The notes under the pieces are model-generated. The model searched no databases. It had not been told where the DNA came from and worked only from the letters and a program-made list of their open reading frames with translations. The translations under genes and the position numbers were made by a program. Shown here piece by piece: positions 28,819-38,852 of a DNA stretch of 44,326 nt (its first letter is position 1; each line of letters opens with the position of its first letter). The DNA is from an uncultured Clostridia bacterium (GTDB taxonomy: Bacteria > Bacillota > Clostridia > TANB77 > CAG-508), in the NCBI GenBank assembly GCA_947642355.1, contig CANRSD010000015.1, positions 1 to 44,326 of the forward strand, given 5' to 3'.

Positions 28819-28947
28819 TTTTTATCCCTCCTTTATATACATATTATGTAAATTTAACTTATGAGTGACAACTTTCCATATATTTCCTTTGAAAGCTATA
28901 TTTTTCTATGTTATTATGTTCTTAATGATTTAAATGGAGGTGGCTAT

Positions 28948-29193
28948 ATGAGAAATTTAACTTTTAACTTTGATAAAAAAACTTTTGACCTAATAATTAA
29001 ATTCGAAAAAATTTCTTTTCTTATTTCTATGATTGGACTAATTGCACTTTATGTATTTTTTAAATTCTATATAGATATTAAACTTTATAAAATAAGCCTT
29101 ATCATTTTTAGAACTGGATTACTTGCTGGAATTTGCTCTTTTTGTTTTGGAACATTTTTTAATGGATTAAGTAAAGGTTTAATACATAAATAA
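28948..29193 (+). CDS. Small membrane protein, unknown
   Basis: An 81-residue protein with two hydrophobic helices (about 27-49 and 57-76). I choose the ATG at 28948 because GGAGGTGG lies six bases upstream; an upstream ATG at 28861 would add an unlikely N-terminus. No family is recognised. It sits alone between the divergent cotJ operon and the convergent membrane glycosyltransferase gene. Confidence 0.6.
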   Translation: MRNLTFNFDKKTFDLIIKFEKISFLISMIGLIALYVFFKFYIDIKLYKISLIIFRTGLLAGICSFCFGTFFNGLSKGLIHK

Positions 29194-29195
29194 CT

Positions 29196-29228
29196 AAAAA
29201 AGAAATTGGTTTTATCCAATTTCTTTTT
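29196..29228. terminator. Bidirectional terminator
   Basis: Hairpin AAAAAGAAATTGG/CCAATTTCTTTTT between convergent genes. It includes the last codons of the membrane glycosyltransferase gene. Confidence 0.85.
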
Positions 29229-30678
29229 TTATTTTATCTGCTAATACTTCTATTCCATTAATTTGTAATATCATCATAATTGGTACTAATGTTAAAATAT
29301 ATCTAGAACGGTTTTCCCAAATAAGTAAGAACATTGTAATTCCAAACATTGCAATTAATAAAATCATATCTTTTGAACTATACTTTTTATTTTTTAATAT
29401 ATCAATCCCATTTATCACAATAAAAATTAACATTGATATATGCATTGTTTGAGGAATATATTTATATAAATTTTGATATCTTCCTGCTATAAACTCATAT
29501 GATGGTCCCTTATCTATTGCAGATATAGATAATTTAACAGGAGCAAAATATGTTCCATCTGACCATGTAAATTTTAGTTTCTCAGTTAAGTGCTTTATAA
29601 AAGAACTAGCATCATACTCATCTAATCTTCTTTTTATTTCTTTTCTATCTGCTTCTTTTCTCTTATTATATGTTTCATTTGCCTTTGTGTAAGCATAATC
29701 TTCTGAATCATAACACCCGTTCCCTTTAAGTCCCATCATTATCCAATGTTCAATTGGCATTTTATATTCTTTTATTGCATCTTTATTTGAAATAACTTTT
29801 GTAGATACAAAAACTTGAAATATTACTAAAAGTACTAAAAATACTAGTATTGTTATTGCTAAATCTTTAACTAAACTTTTTATCTTCAAATTCAAAATAT
29901 TGCATACAATTACAGCTATAATTACAAAACTAGCTGTAATTTTTATTTTCAATCCAATAAATAATGCAATTCCAAGTAGTATTTCATAAATTACTTTATT
30001 TTTCAAAGTTTCACTTTCTTGTACTTTTAAATAAAAATACAAAGTCATAATAGCAAATAACGCTGATATTGCATCTGAATAATAAATTGCAGCATGCAAA
30101 TAAAGTGGCGATGTGAAAATAGCAATTATTAAAAATAACAATGCCTTTTTATTTCCTAGCATCTTTTTTGCTACTAAATATGTAAAAACTACCATACTAA
30201 TAACTACAAAACTATTAAAAAATGTAACTAAAATTATATTATTTACATTTGGTATAAAAGAAAATATCTTAAATAAAACTATATAAATAGTAGTTAATAA
30301 TATATTATGAGGATATTCATATAAATAAATATTATCAAAAGTTCCAGATCTAACATATGTATCTGCAATATTATATACAATTCCCATATCCCAAGCGGGA
30401 TTTAACCTTAAATCATATGCTATAAACAAACATAATAAAGAAAAAATACAAATTAATATAATTGGTAAGTTCTTTATATTTTCTAATTTAGGTAGTATTT
30501 TTTTATAAAAAAATACAATTGATACAATGTATATTGAAATAATTAAACTAAGTATTATTGGATTAAACTCATACACAATAATATCATAGTCTAATATAGC
30601 ATTAGAAATTGTCCAAACAAATATCCCTATAAAAACTATTAAAATTACTTTTGTAAATGTATCACATATTTTTTTCAT
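29212..30678 (-). CDS. PMT/ArnT-like membrane glycosyltransferase
   Basis: A 488-residue protein with about ten to twelve membrane helices. The first outside loop carries RLNPAWDMG, with the acidic residue seen at the active site of GT-C enzymes, followed by YEYPHNILLTTIY. A large loop between about 300 and 400 precedes the last helices. This layout fits lipid-linked sugar transfer on the outer face of the membrane. It starts only eight bases after gatB, so it is at the end of the gatC-gatA-gatB transcript, an unusual partner for them. One CGG straddles codons (AAC GGG). Confidence 0.8.
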   Translation of the reverse strand: MKKICDTFTKVILIVFIGIFVWTISNAILDYDIIVYEFNPIILSLIISIYIVSIVFFYKKILPKLENIKNLPIILICIFSLLCLFIAYDLRLNPAWDMGIVYNIADTYVRSGTFDNIYLYEYPHNILLTTIYIVLFKIFSFIPNVNNIILVTFFNSFVVISMVVFTYLVAKKMLGNKKALLFLIIAIFTSPLYLHAAIYYSDAISALFAIMTLYFYLKVQESETLKNKVIYEILLGIALFIGLKIKITASFVIIAVIVCNILNLKIKSLVKDLAITILVFLVLLVIFQVFVSTKVISNKDAIKEYKMPIEHWIMMGLKGNGCYDSEDYAYTKANETYNKRKEADRKEIKRRLDEYDASSFIKHLTEKLKFTWSDGTYFAPVKLSISAIDKGPSYEFIAGRYQNLYKYIPQTMHISMLIFIVINGIDILKNKKYSSKDMILLIAMFGITMFLLIWENRSRYILTLVPIMMILQINGIEVLADKIKKEIG

Positions 30679-30686
30679 AAAAGCAC

Positions 30687-32121
30687 CTACATATTATCTT
30701 TGAACATTTGGTTAAGCATTTGTGGATTAGCCTTTCCTTTTGTAGCTTTCATTGCTTGTCCTACTAAAAATCCTAATGCTTTATCTTTTCCTGCTTTAAA
30801 ATCTATTATTGATTGTGGGTTTTCAGCTAATATTTTCAATACTACTTCTTTTATAGCACCTTCATCTGAAATTTGTATCCATCCCTTTTCTTCTATAATT
30901 TTAGAAGGTTTTTCTGGTTTTTCAAACATCTCTTCTAAAACTTTTTTGGCTATTGCTGTACTTATTTTATCATCATCTATTAATTTTACAAGTTCTCCTA
31001 AATCACTACCTGTAAAAGGAATTTCATCTGGCTCTTTCTCTTTTTCATTTAGAATTCTAGCAATATCTGACATTATCCAATTACTAACTGATTTTGGATT
31101 ATTACACACTTTTATAGCTTCTTCAAACATATTAGAATAGTATTTTGATGCTGTTGTAAAATTTGCTGCTTTCTCAGATAATTCATAATCCTCTAAATAT
31201 CTTTTTTTTCTGCTCTCAGGTAACTCTGGAAGCGATTTTCTTATATTTTCTATATATTCATCAGATAACTTTATAGGCACTAAATCTGGATCTGGAAAAT
31301 ATCTATAATCTTGTGCATCCTCTTTATCTCTCATTGAAAAAGTTTTTCCGAGATATATCATCCCATCTTAAAGTTTCCTGAATAATTGTTCCTCCGTTTT
31401 CTATAACTTCAATTTGCCTTTCTGCCTCATATTCAATTGCTCTAACTATACTTCTAAATGAATTCATATTTTTCATTTCTGTTCTTGTTCCCAATTTATC
31501 TGTACCTTTTTTTCTAACTGAAACATTAACATCAGCTCTTAGTGAACCTTCTTGCATTTTACAATCTGAAACTTCAATATATTCAAAAATTGATTTTAAC
31601 TTTCTCATATAACTTTCAACTTCAGTACTTGAACGCATATCAGGTCTTGATACTACTTCTATTAATGGTACTCCTGCTCTATTTAAATCTACAAAACTTC
31701 CTCTGCCATATTCATCATGATTTAATTTTCCAGCATCTTCTTCTATATGAATTCTTTCTATTTGTATTTCTTTTTCTCCATCTTCAGTTTCTATTGTAAT
31801 ATATCCATCATAGCAAAGTGGTAAATCAAATTGAGATATTTGATATGACTTTGGAAGATCTGGGTAAAAATAATTTTTTCTATCATTTTTACTATTTCTT
31901 GTTATTTCACAATTTGTAGCAAGTCCTGCTTTTACTGCATATTCTACCACTTTTTCGTTAAGTACTGGTAATGTACCTGGAAGTGCCATACATATTGGAC
32001 AACAATGAGTATTTGGAGTTCCACCAAATTCAGTAGGACATGAACAAAATATTTTTGTTTTTGTAGATAATTCACAATGAACTTCTAATCCAATAATTAT
32101 TTCATAATCTTCTTTTGCCAT
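30687..32121 (-). CDS. gatB: Asp/Glu-tRNA amidotransferase subunit B, one CGGN shift
   Basis: Binds mischarged Glu-tRNA-Gln (and Asp-tRNA-Asn), activates the acyl group and passes it to ammonia made by GatA. The restored 477 residues match the family length. The cradle domain starts with [20 protein letters not shown] and has CxC/CxxC zinc ligands ([19 protein letters not shown]), then [16 protein letters not shown]; the C-terminal helical and YqeY domains bind tRNA. The in-frame CGG at 31348-31350 becomes Gly258, in [20 protein letters not shown], a family signature. The start overlaps the gatA stop (TAATG). The organism presumably makes Gln-tRNA by this route. Confidence 0.96.
31348..31350 (-). 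other. CGGA +1 shift site in gatB (Gly258)
   Basis: In-frame TCT CGG A. The GGA frame gives [19 protein letters not shown] of GatB. Confidence 0.96.
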
Positions 32122-33597
32122 TATACTTTACCTCCTTTAAACTTAGGTTTATTCTCTCTAAAATTGCTATTTTGCTCAAAAGTATAAGCAGCTCTAAATA
32201 TTTTTTCTTCTTCAAATGAATTAGCTATCAACTGAAATCCTATTGGAAGTCCTTGACTATCTAATGAACAAGGAATACTCATTCCTGGAAGTCCTCCAAT
32301 ATTAACTGGTACTGTACATATATCTTCTAAGTACATTTCAAGTGGATTTGTAGATTTTTCTCCAATTTTAAATGCAGTAGTTGGAGAAGATGGTGTAAGT
32401 AATAAATCATACTTTTTAAATAATTCTTCATATGTATTTTTTATAACTGTTCTAACTTTTTGTGCTTTCTTATAATAAGCATCATAATATCCAGAACTTA
32501 AAACATATGTACCTAAAATTATTCTTCTTTTTACTTCATCTCCAAAACCTTCACTTCTAGAGTTTTTGTAAATATCTTGCAAATTATCAAATTTCTCTGT
32601 TCTATATCCATATCTGATTCCATCAAATCTGCCTAAATTTGAACTTGCTTCAGCACATGCTATTATATAATATACTGCTGTTGCATATTTTCCTATATCT
32701 AATGAACACTCCTCTACTATTGCTCCCATTTCTTCATACTTCTTAGCAACATCTATTATTGCCTGTTTTACTTCACTATTAATCCCTTCTCCTAGATATT
32801 CTTTTGGTAGCCCTATCTTCATTCCCTTTACATCATTAACTAAAAATTTAGTATAATCTTTTTTATTCATATTTACTGATGTACTATCTTTTTCATCATG
32901 TCCAGCAATTAAATTTAAAAGATAAGCTGAATCTGTAACATCTTTAGTAATTGGACCTATCTGATCCAATGATGATGCAAATGCAACTAATCCGAAATCT
33001 AGAAACTAAACCATATGTAGGTTTTAATCCTACTACTCCACATAATGATGCTGGTTGTCTAATACTTCCTCCTGTATCACTTCCTAAAGCCCAAGGAGCC
33101 ATATCTGATGCTACTACTGCTGCTGAACCTCCTGAAGAACCACCAGGTACTCTATCTAAATCCCAAGGATTATGAGTTTTAAAAAATGCAGAATGTTCTG
33201 TTGAACTTCCCATAGCAAACTCGTCCATATTTAATTTTCCAAGATATATTATACCTTCATCATTTAGTTTTTCTATAACAGTTGCATCATATGGTGCTTC
33301 AAAATTTTCAAGCATTTTAGAACTACAAGTCGTTTTAGTTCCTTTAATACACATATTATCTTTTATTCCAATAGGTATACCTGCAAATTTTCCAAGCTTT
33401 TCACCAGATTTACGTTTTTCATCTATTTGCTTTGCTTTATTTATAGCATTTTCTTCCAATATAGAAACATATGCTTTAACTTCTGAATCTTTTTCTTTTA
33501 TTCTTTCAAAATAACTTTTTACTATTTCTTCAGAAGTTATTTCTTTAGAATCCAATTTTTCTATAAGCTCATGTACTGTATATTCATAAAGTTCCAT
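32121..33597 (-). CDS. gatA: Asp/Glu-tRNA amidotransferase subunit A, one CGGN shift
   Basis: Amidase-signature enzyme that frees ammonia from glutamine for transamidation on GatB. The restored protein has 491 residues. The Ser-cisSer-Lys triad is visible: Lys79 in GIKDNM, Ser154 in GGSSGGSAA and Ser178 in [11 protein letters not shown]. The in-frame CGG at 32992-32994 becomes Gly202, giving [20 protein letters not shown], one of the best-conserved stretches of the family. Without the shift the protein stops after about 217 residues. The order gatC-gatA-gatB is standard and each gene closely follows the last. Confidence 0.97.
32992..32994 (-). other. CGGA +1 shift site in gatA (Gly202)
   Basis: In-frame TTT CGG A. 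The GGA frame gives [17 protein letters not shown], nearly invariant in GatA. Confidence 0.97.
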
Positions 33598-33612
33598 TTC
33601 TTCTTCCCCCTA

Positions 33613-33900
33613 CTAGTTTATTACTTTAGGAATTCTAAACATTCCTTCCTCTTTACTTGGTGCATTTTTTAACAACTCTTCCTTAGAAATTATTTGCTTA
33701 ATTTCATCTTTTCTAAAAACATTATAAGCACCATTAGTAGCAATAGTTTCTCTAACATCATCTGTATTTATATTATTTATTATATTTGCAAATTCTAGTA
33801 TCTCTTCTAAATCTTTAGCGTATTTACTAACTTCTTCATTAGACAAATTAATACTAGAAAGTTTTGCAATATGAATAACTTCTTCTTTATTAATAGACAT
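33613..33900 (-). CDS. gatC: Asp/Glu-tRNA amidotransferase subunit C
   Basis: Small belt subunit that wraps GatA and GatB together. The 95 residues include the N-terminal HIAKLSSINLSNEEV helix, EEILEFANIINNINTDDV, and the final FRKDEI and KEEGMFRIPKVI segments. It is the first gene of the amidotransferase transcript, 15 bases before gatA, and has no CGG codon. Confidence 0.95.
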   Translation of the reverse strand: MSINKEEVIHIAKLSSINLSNEEVSKYAKDLEEILEFANIINNINTDDVRETIATNGAYNVFRKDEIKQIISKEELLKNAPSKEEGMFRIPKVIN

Positions 33901-34044
33901 TTTAAATCACTCCAATCTAAGAATTTTCTAGCAAAATCACATATTCAACATTTTACATTTGTATATTATATACTGTTTTTCCCTAAGTTACAATATTTTA
34001 TAGTAAATTTAATTACCTTTTTTTAATTAGACAAATGAGTTATT

Positions 34045-34073
34045 TTACAAATATACATAAAATATGATATAAT
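34045..34073 (+). promoter_or_regulatory. Sigma-A type promoter of a small RNA
   Basis: TTACAA, 17-base spacer, TATAAT, followed by no plausible coding region but by a strong terminator at 34205-34241. Confidence 0.65.
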
Positions 34074-34079
34074 AGTAAG

Positions 34080-34241
34080 GTGAATTTTTTATTTATCCTT
34101 TTTGCAACTTTGAAGGATTTTATCTTATATAGTAACTCATCAACCAAGCAACAATGTAAAAAAAGAATTAGCCAATTAAAGGAGAAGAATGCAATTTCAT
34201 AGAAAAGACCCGTGGGCATAAACTACACCCACGGGTTTTTA
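34080..34241 (+). ncRNA. Predicted small RNA of about 160 nt, family unknown
   Basis: A promoter and a GC-rich hairpin with a T tail bracket about 160 bases with no open frame of note. Inside, TCCTTTTT/GAAGGA can form an early hairpin. Length, isolation and promoter recall 6S RNA, but I cannot show the 6S closing stem and bubble, and SRP RNA and tmRNA motifs are absent. Confidence 0.5.
34205..34241 (+). terminator. Strong terminator of the small RNA
   Basis: ACCCGTGGG/CCCACGGGT stem followed by TTTTT, the most GC-rich hairpin in the window. Confidence 0.88.
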
Positions 34242-34261
34242 TTATTAAAAATTTATTTATA

Positions 34262-34558
34262 TTATCCTAATTTTTCTTCAACTATTTCTCTACCATAGCA
34301 GTCTTTAAATTTCTTTAAAGCTATAAGAACAAAATCGTTAACAACTAATGCACCCATAACAACAAATGCTACTAATCCTAAATATATATTTAAACTTAAT
34401 ATACACACTGCTATTAATGTTCCATAAGCCATCAAAAAACCTGAACCTATTTTTCCAACATATAGACGGTGTATCCCTAACAATCCTAAAAACCAACATA
34501 ATAATAATGCTGTAAGCCAATGTTTTGTAGGTTTTTCAACTTTATCATTTTTTGCCAT
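34262..34558 (-). CDS. TM2-domain membrane protein
   Basis: A 98-residue protein with two membrane helices joined by the family's short turn: WLTALLLCWFLGLLGIHRLYVGK, then a second helix pair region (GFLMAYGTLIAVCIL, VAFVVMGALVVNDF). The GIHRLYVGK turn is the TM2 signature. The function of bacterial TM2 proteins is not settled. It has its own ribosome site (AGGAGTG) and stands apart from adhE by about 100 bases. Confidence 0.9.
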   Translation of the reverse strand: MAKNDKVEKPTKHWLTALLLCWFLGLLGIHRLYVGKIGSGFLMAYGTLIAVCILSLNIYLGLVAFVVMGALVVNDFVLIALKKFKDCYGREIVEEKLG

Positions 34559-34661
34559 CTTTTGTCACTCCTTTTAATATTTTATTTATTATTATATTTT
34601 TATACTATATTCCATTTTTTGTCAATATTTTTACATAATGTTACAAAAATGACATAAAATC

Positions 34662-37266
34662 TTATATTTCATTTCCATAATAGCTATCAATTAAAATTTG
34701 TTTTATTTCTTCTATTAATGGAAGTCTTGGATTTACTGTTGTACATTGGTCTGAAAAAGCCTTATCTGCAATTTCATCAAGTCTTGCCATAAATTCATCT
34801 TCTGGTATACCGCATTCTTTAAGTGATACTGGTTGTCCTATTCTTCTAGCTAAATCTCTAATTGCCTTTGCTAAACTAGCAACACCTTCTTCATCTGTAT
34901 ATGCTGGTAAATTAAGCATTCTTGATAAATCAGCATATTTTTTATCTGCTTGAAAATGATCATATTTTGGCCAAGAAACAAATTTTGTAGGAGCTGATCC
35001 ATTATATTTTATTACATATGGTAAAATAACCGAATTTGCTCTACCATGAGTAATATGATATTCTCCTCCAAGTTTATGAGCTATTGAATGATTAATTCCT
35101 AAAAATGCATTTGTAAATGACATACCTGCTATACAACTTGCATTATGCATTTTTTCTCTTGCTTCTCTATCATCTCCATTTGTATAAGCTCTTTCTAAAT
35201 ATTCAAAAACTAATTTTATAGCTTTTTCTGAAAGCGCATCTGTATAATCAGAAGCCATTACAGAAACATATGCTTCTATTGCATGTGTTAAAACATCCAT
35301 TCCAGTATCTGCAGTTAATTTTGGAGGTAAAGTCATAACTAAATCTGGATCAATTATAGCAACATCTGGTGTTAATTCATAATCAGCTAAAGGATATTTT
35401 ATATTCTTTTTCTTATCTGTAATAACTGCAAATGATGTTACTTCTGAACCAGTTCCAGAAGTAGTTGGTATTGAAACCATTTTACATTTTATACCAAGTT
35501 CTGGGAATTTATATGTTCTTTTTCTAATATCCATAAACTTTAATTTTAGTCCTTCTGGATCTGCATCTGGATATTCATAGAAAAGCCACATTCCTTTAGC
35601 AGCATCCATTGCACTCCCTCCACCAAGAGCTATAATTACATCTGGTTTAAATTCATTCATTGCTGATACACCTTTATAAATTGTATCAAATGATGGATCT
35701 GGTTCTACTTCACTAAATATTTCTGAATGAACATATTCTTGTCTCTTTCTTAAATGATAAAGAATTTTATCTACATATCCAAATTTTACCATTGATTCAT
35801 CTGTAACTATAAATGCTCTTGAAATATTTTTCATCTTCTCTAAATAAGCAATTGAACCTGCTTCAAAATAGATTTTTTCAGGAACCTTAAACCATTGCAT
35901 ATTAACCCTCCTTTTAGCAACTCTTTTTATATTAATTAAGTTTACAGAAGATACATTTGATGTTGTTGTATTTCCACCAAAAGTACCACATCCTAGAGTT
36001 AATGATGGCATATTTGTATTATATATATCACCTATTGCACCATGAGATGATGGTGAATTTACTATTATTCTTCCTACTTTTACAGTTTCACTAAATTTTT
36101 TAATTACTGCTTCATTTTCTGAATGAATAACTGCTGAATGTCCCATACCAGCAAACTTTATTAATCTATCAGCTATATCAATTCCCTGATCTGAATTTTG
36201 AACTTTATAATATGCTAAAACTGGACTTAATTTCTCAGATGAAAAAGGATAATCTGCTCCAATTTCTGTCTCTGGAACTACTATTACTTTAGTATGTTCT
36301 GGAATATCAAATCCTGCTGCTCCTGCAATTTCTTTAGGACTATGTCCTGCAATAGATCCTATTAATTTATTGGTATCACTTGCAAACATTGCTTGTCTCA
36401 ATCTCATTTTTTCTTCTTCATTAACAAAATAGCATCCTGCTTTTTTCATTAGTTCTTCAAATTCCCATGATATTTCTTCATCAACTATAACTGCTTGCTC
36501 TGATGCACAAATCATTCCATTATCAAATGACTTAGACATTACTAAATCATTTACTGAAGCTTTTAAATTAGCTGTTTTATCTATATAACAAGGTACATTT
36601 CCGAGGTCCCACTCCTAATGCTGGCTTACCACAAGAATATGCAGATTTTACCATTCCAGATCCACCAGTAGCTAGAATTAAATCAACTCCTGGATGATTC
36701 ATAAGTGCAGTTGTTGCCAATATAGATGGTTTATCAATCCATAATATACAGTCTTCTGGTGCTCCAGCTTCTACTGCTGCTCTTCTAACTATTTCTGCAG
36801 CTTCTGCTGAACATTTTTGAGCAGATGGATGAAAACCAAACACAATAACATTTCTTGTTTTAGCTGCAATAATTGATTTAAACATTGTTGTAGATGTTGG
36901 ATTAGTAACTGGTGTTACACCAGCAATAATTCCTATTGGTTCTGCAACTAAACTATAACCTTCTTGTTCATTAACTTCTATTTCACCAACAGTTTTATCA
37001 TATTTTATACTATGATAAATATATTCTGTTGCAAACATATTTTTAGTAATCTTATCTTCGTAAATTCCTCTACCAGTTTCTTCAACAGCCATTTTAGCTA
37101 ATTTCATATGATTATCTAAACCAGCCATTGACATCCTTTTTACTATTTCATCTACTGTAGCTTGATCTAATCTCTTATATTCTTCTGATGCTTTTTTAGC
37201 TCTTTCAATTAAATTATTAATCATTTCCTCTACTTCTTTTTTTTCTTCTTCCGTAAATTCTGCCAT
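34662..37266 (-). CDS. adhE: Bifunctional acetaldehyde-CoA/alcohol dehydrogenase, one CGGN shift
   Basis: Reduces acetyl-CoA to acetaldehyde and then to ethanol, re-oxidising NADH in fermentation; forms helical spirosomes. The restored 867 residues match the family. The aldehyde dehydrogenase half has GITPVTNPTST, GVGPGNVP and the catalytic Cys in GMICASEQ near 248. The iron alcohol dehydrogenase half from about 450 has GGGSAMDAAKG, TSGTGSEVTSFAVI and GINHSIAHKLGG with iron-binding His. The in-frame CGG at 36601-36603 becomes Gly222 of GVGPGN; unshifted, translation stops before the catalytic Cys. A promoter lies at 37302-37330. This abundant protein shows the shift is tolerated at high expression. 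Confidence 0.96.
36601..36603 (-). other. CGGA +1 shift site in adhE (Gly222)
   Basis: In-frame CCT CGG A. The GGA frame gives GVGPGNVPCYIDKTAN of AdhE. Confidence 0.96.
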
Positions 37267-37301
37267 AAAAAACAGTCCTCCTTCTTTTTGACTTTTAAAT
37301 A

Positions 37302-37330
37302 ATTATATATATAATTTGTTACGAATTCAA
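37302..37330 (-). promoter_or_regulatory. Sigma-A type promoter of adhE
   Basis: Read on the minus strand: TTGAAT, 17-base spacer, TATAAT, about 36 bases before the adhE start. Confidence 0.72.
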
Positions 37331-37351
37331 CACAAATATTCAAAAATTTAT

Positions 37352-37389
37352 AAAAGCAATAAACATTTTTCAATATTTACTGCTTTAAA
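37352..37389 (-). terminator. Terminator after the prepilin-like gene
   Basis: Hairpin with arms AAAGCAGTAAAT and ATGTTTATTGCTTT, just past the restored stop codon at 37395. Its position agrees with the shifted end of that gene. Confidence 0.65.
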
Positions 37390-37394
37390 TAATA

Positions 37395-37834
37395 TTACTG
37401 TATCATTGTATATTTAGTAGTATAAGATTTATTAGAAAAATCTACTTTTACATTAACTATTTCTTTTCCGCCATGTATAATCAGTAGTTACTTTAAAATC
37501 TTGTACATCTTCACACAAACATATAGAATTAAAATATAATATTTTATTTTCTTTATCAAAAGAAAATCTGTCTCCATTTGTAAAATCTAAAAAATACATA
37601 TCTGTTGTATTATCAAACTGCAAAAAAGCATTTCCGAACTTCCTCTGATTCTTTAACCATATACATATTTAATTTGTTATATTCAGCAGCAGTATAATTC
37701 TCTTTATTAATCAAATCTGTATTACTATAAAAGAAAATTGTTATTCCTGAAATCATGGAAGCTACAATCAAGAAACTAATTACATATATAACTAAATTTA
37801 TCATTGTTATACCATTTTGCGATTTAACATTCAT
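37395..37834 (-). CDS. Type IV prepilin-like protein, two CGGN shifts
   Basis: Small pseudopilin-like protein. The restored 145 residues begin with a short leader and class III site (SQNGITMINLVIY), the hydrophobic helix (about 8-35), a helical KENYTAAEYNKLNMYMVKESEEV segment, then beta strands such as MYFLDFTNGDRFSFDKENK and NSICLCEDVQDF. The residue five after the glycine is Asn rather than Glu, so it is an unusual or minor pilin. The CGGs at 37634-37636 (Gly67) and 37468-37470 (Gly122) are both in frame and both need to shift to reach the stop at 37395. Its place in an export system is unknown. It lies between vanZ-like and adhE. Confidence 0.78.
37468..37470 (-). other. CGGA +1 shift site in the prepilin-like gene (Gly122)
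   Basis: In-frame TGG CGG A in the frame set by the first site. The GGA frame gives YTWGKEIVNVKVDF, a continuing beta-strand pattern. Confidence 0.82.
37634..37636 (-). other. CGGA +1 shift site in the prepilin-like gene (Gly67)
   Basis: In-frame GTT CGG A. The GGA frame gives EEVGNAFLQFDNTTDMYF; zero frame stops after seven codons. Confidence 0.85.
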
Positions 37835-37877
37835 ACTTATTTCCTACTTTCACATTACAATATATATATACTATAAC

Positions 37878-38348
37878 TTAAAAAAAATTTTTTTTCAATA
37901 CATTTTTTATTAAAATATATGAAAATACTGCACCAGAAAAATTTAATATTACATCATCTATATCTGCAACTCCTATAATAAATGCAAATTGTATTAACTC
38001 AATAAGAATTATTACTAATATTAAACATATTATATATTTAAAAAAACTTATTTCTTTAAAAAAATATATAATAAAAAAAGACATTGGTACAAACAAAATA
38101 AAATTACCAAGTAAATTTTCTAATAATAAACTAATAGATACATTATGATTAATAAATCCCCTTATATATCTTTTCACTGTATTTAATGGCTTTAAATTAG
38201 TACAATATTTAATATGTTCCTTAGATAAAAATTCAAATGATGACTTTACTCTATATTCACATTTTAAAAATAATATATACAATAAAAAAATTATATATAT
38301 TAAAAAAACAATTTTTAAAATTTTCTTCAATTTAAAAACTTTAAACAT
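37878..38348 (-). CDS. VanZ-like membrane protein
   Basis: A 156-residue protein with four hydrophobic helices: residues 12-28, then the LLENLLGNFILFVPMSFFIIYFF segment, YIICLILVIILIELIQFAF, and a final helix after ADIDDVILNFSGAVFSY. The GN-FVP and DIDDVILN-G motifs mark the VanZ-like family, which includes teicoplanin-resistance VanZ, though most members have no known link to resistance. It follows rplL, where rpoB is usual. Confidence 0.87.
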   Translation of the reverse strand: MFKVFKLKKILKIVFLIYIIFLLYILFLKCEYRVKSSFEFLSKEHIKYCTNLKPLNTVKRYIRGFINHNVSISLLLENLLGNFILFVPMSFFIIYFFKEISFFKYIICLILVIILIELIQFAFIIGVADIDDVILNFSGAVFSYILIKNVLKKNFF

Positions 38349-38370
38349 CTTTTCTCCATAAAATTAATAA

Positions 38371-38403
38371 AAAATGCCCTAAACATAATATTTAAAGCAC
38401 TTT
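38371..38403 (-). terminator. Terminator after rplL
   Basis: An 11-bp stem with G-U pairs (AGTGCTTTAAA with TTTAGGGCATT) followed by TTTTTT on the minus strand. It closes the ribosomal operon before the VanZ-like gene. Confidence 0.7.
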
Positions 38404-38429
38404 TTATTAATTCATTTAATTTCTAAAAA

Positions 38430-38801
38430 TTATTGTAATTCAATTACAGCTCCTGCTTCTGTAAATTTAGCTTTTATTTCTTCTGCTTCTTCCTTAGCTA
38501 CACCTTCTTTAACTGTTTTAGGTGCTCCATCAACTAATTCTTTAGCTTCTTTTAATCCTAATCCTGTAACTTCTCTAGCAACTTTAATAACTGCTAATTT
38601 ATTTCCACCAGCTTCTTTTAATATTACATTAAATTCTGATTTTTCAGCTCCTCCTGCTACAGCTCCTGCTCCTCCTGCTGGTGCTGCAACTGCTGCTGCA
38701 GTTACTCCATATTTTTCTTCAATTCCTTTTACTAATTCTGATAATTCAACAACTGTTAAGCTATCGATTTCTTCTAACATTTTATCTGTTTTTTCACTCA
38801 T
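38430..38801 (-). CDS. rplL: 50S ribosomal protein L7/L12
   Basis: Stalk protein that recruits and stimulates translation GTPases. The 123 residues comprise the N-terminal dimer domain ([21 protein letters not shown]), the Ala/Gly/Pro hinge near 36-52, and the C-terminal domain with [20 protein letters not shown]. It is the last gene of the rpmG-to-rplL set. No in-frame CGG. Confidence 0.97.
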   Translation of the reverse strand: MSEKTDKMLEEIDSLTVVELSELVKGIEEKYGVTAAAVAAPAGGAGAVAGGAEKSEFNVILKEAGGNKLAVIKVAREVTGLGLKEAKELVDGAPKTVKEGVAKEEAEEIKAKFTEAGAVIELQ

Positions 38802-38852
38802 TTTAAAATCCTCCTATTTATTTAAATTTTTATTTTTTAACTCTTTTTAAGA

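Noticed and set aside
34080-34241. SRP RNA, tmRNA or RNase P RNA at the orphan RNA locus
   Set aside because: None of their conserved cores is visible, and the transcript is too short for tmRNA or RNase P RNA.
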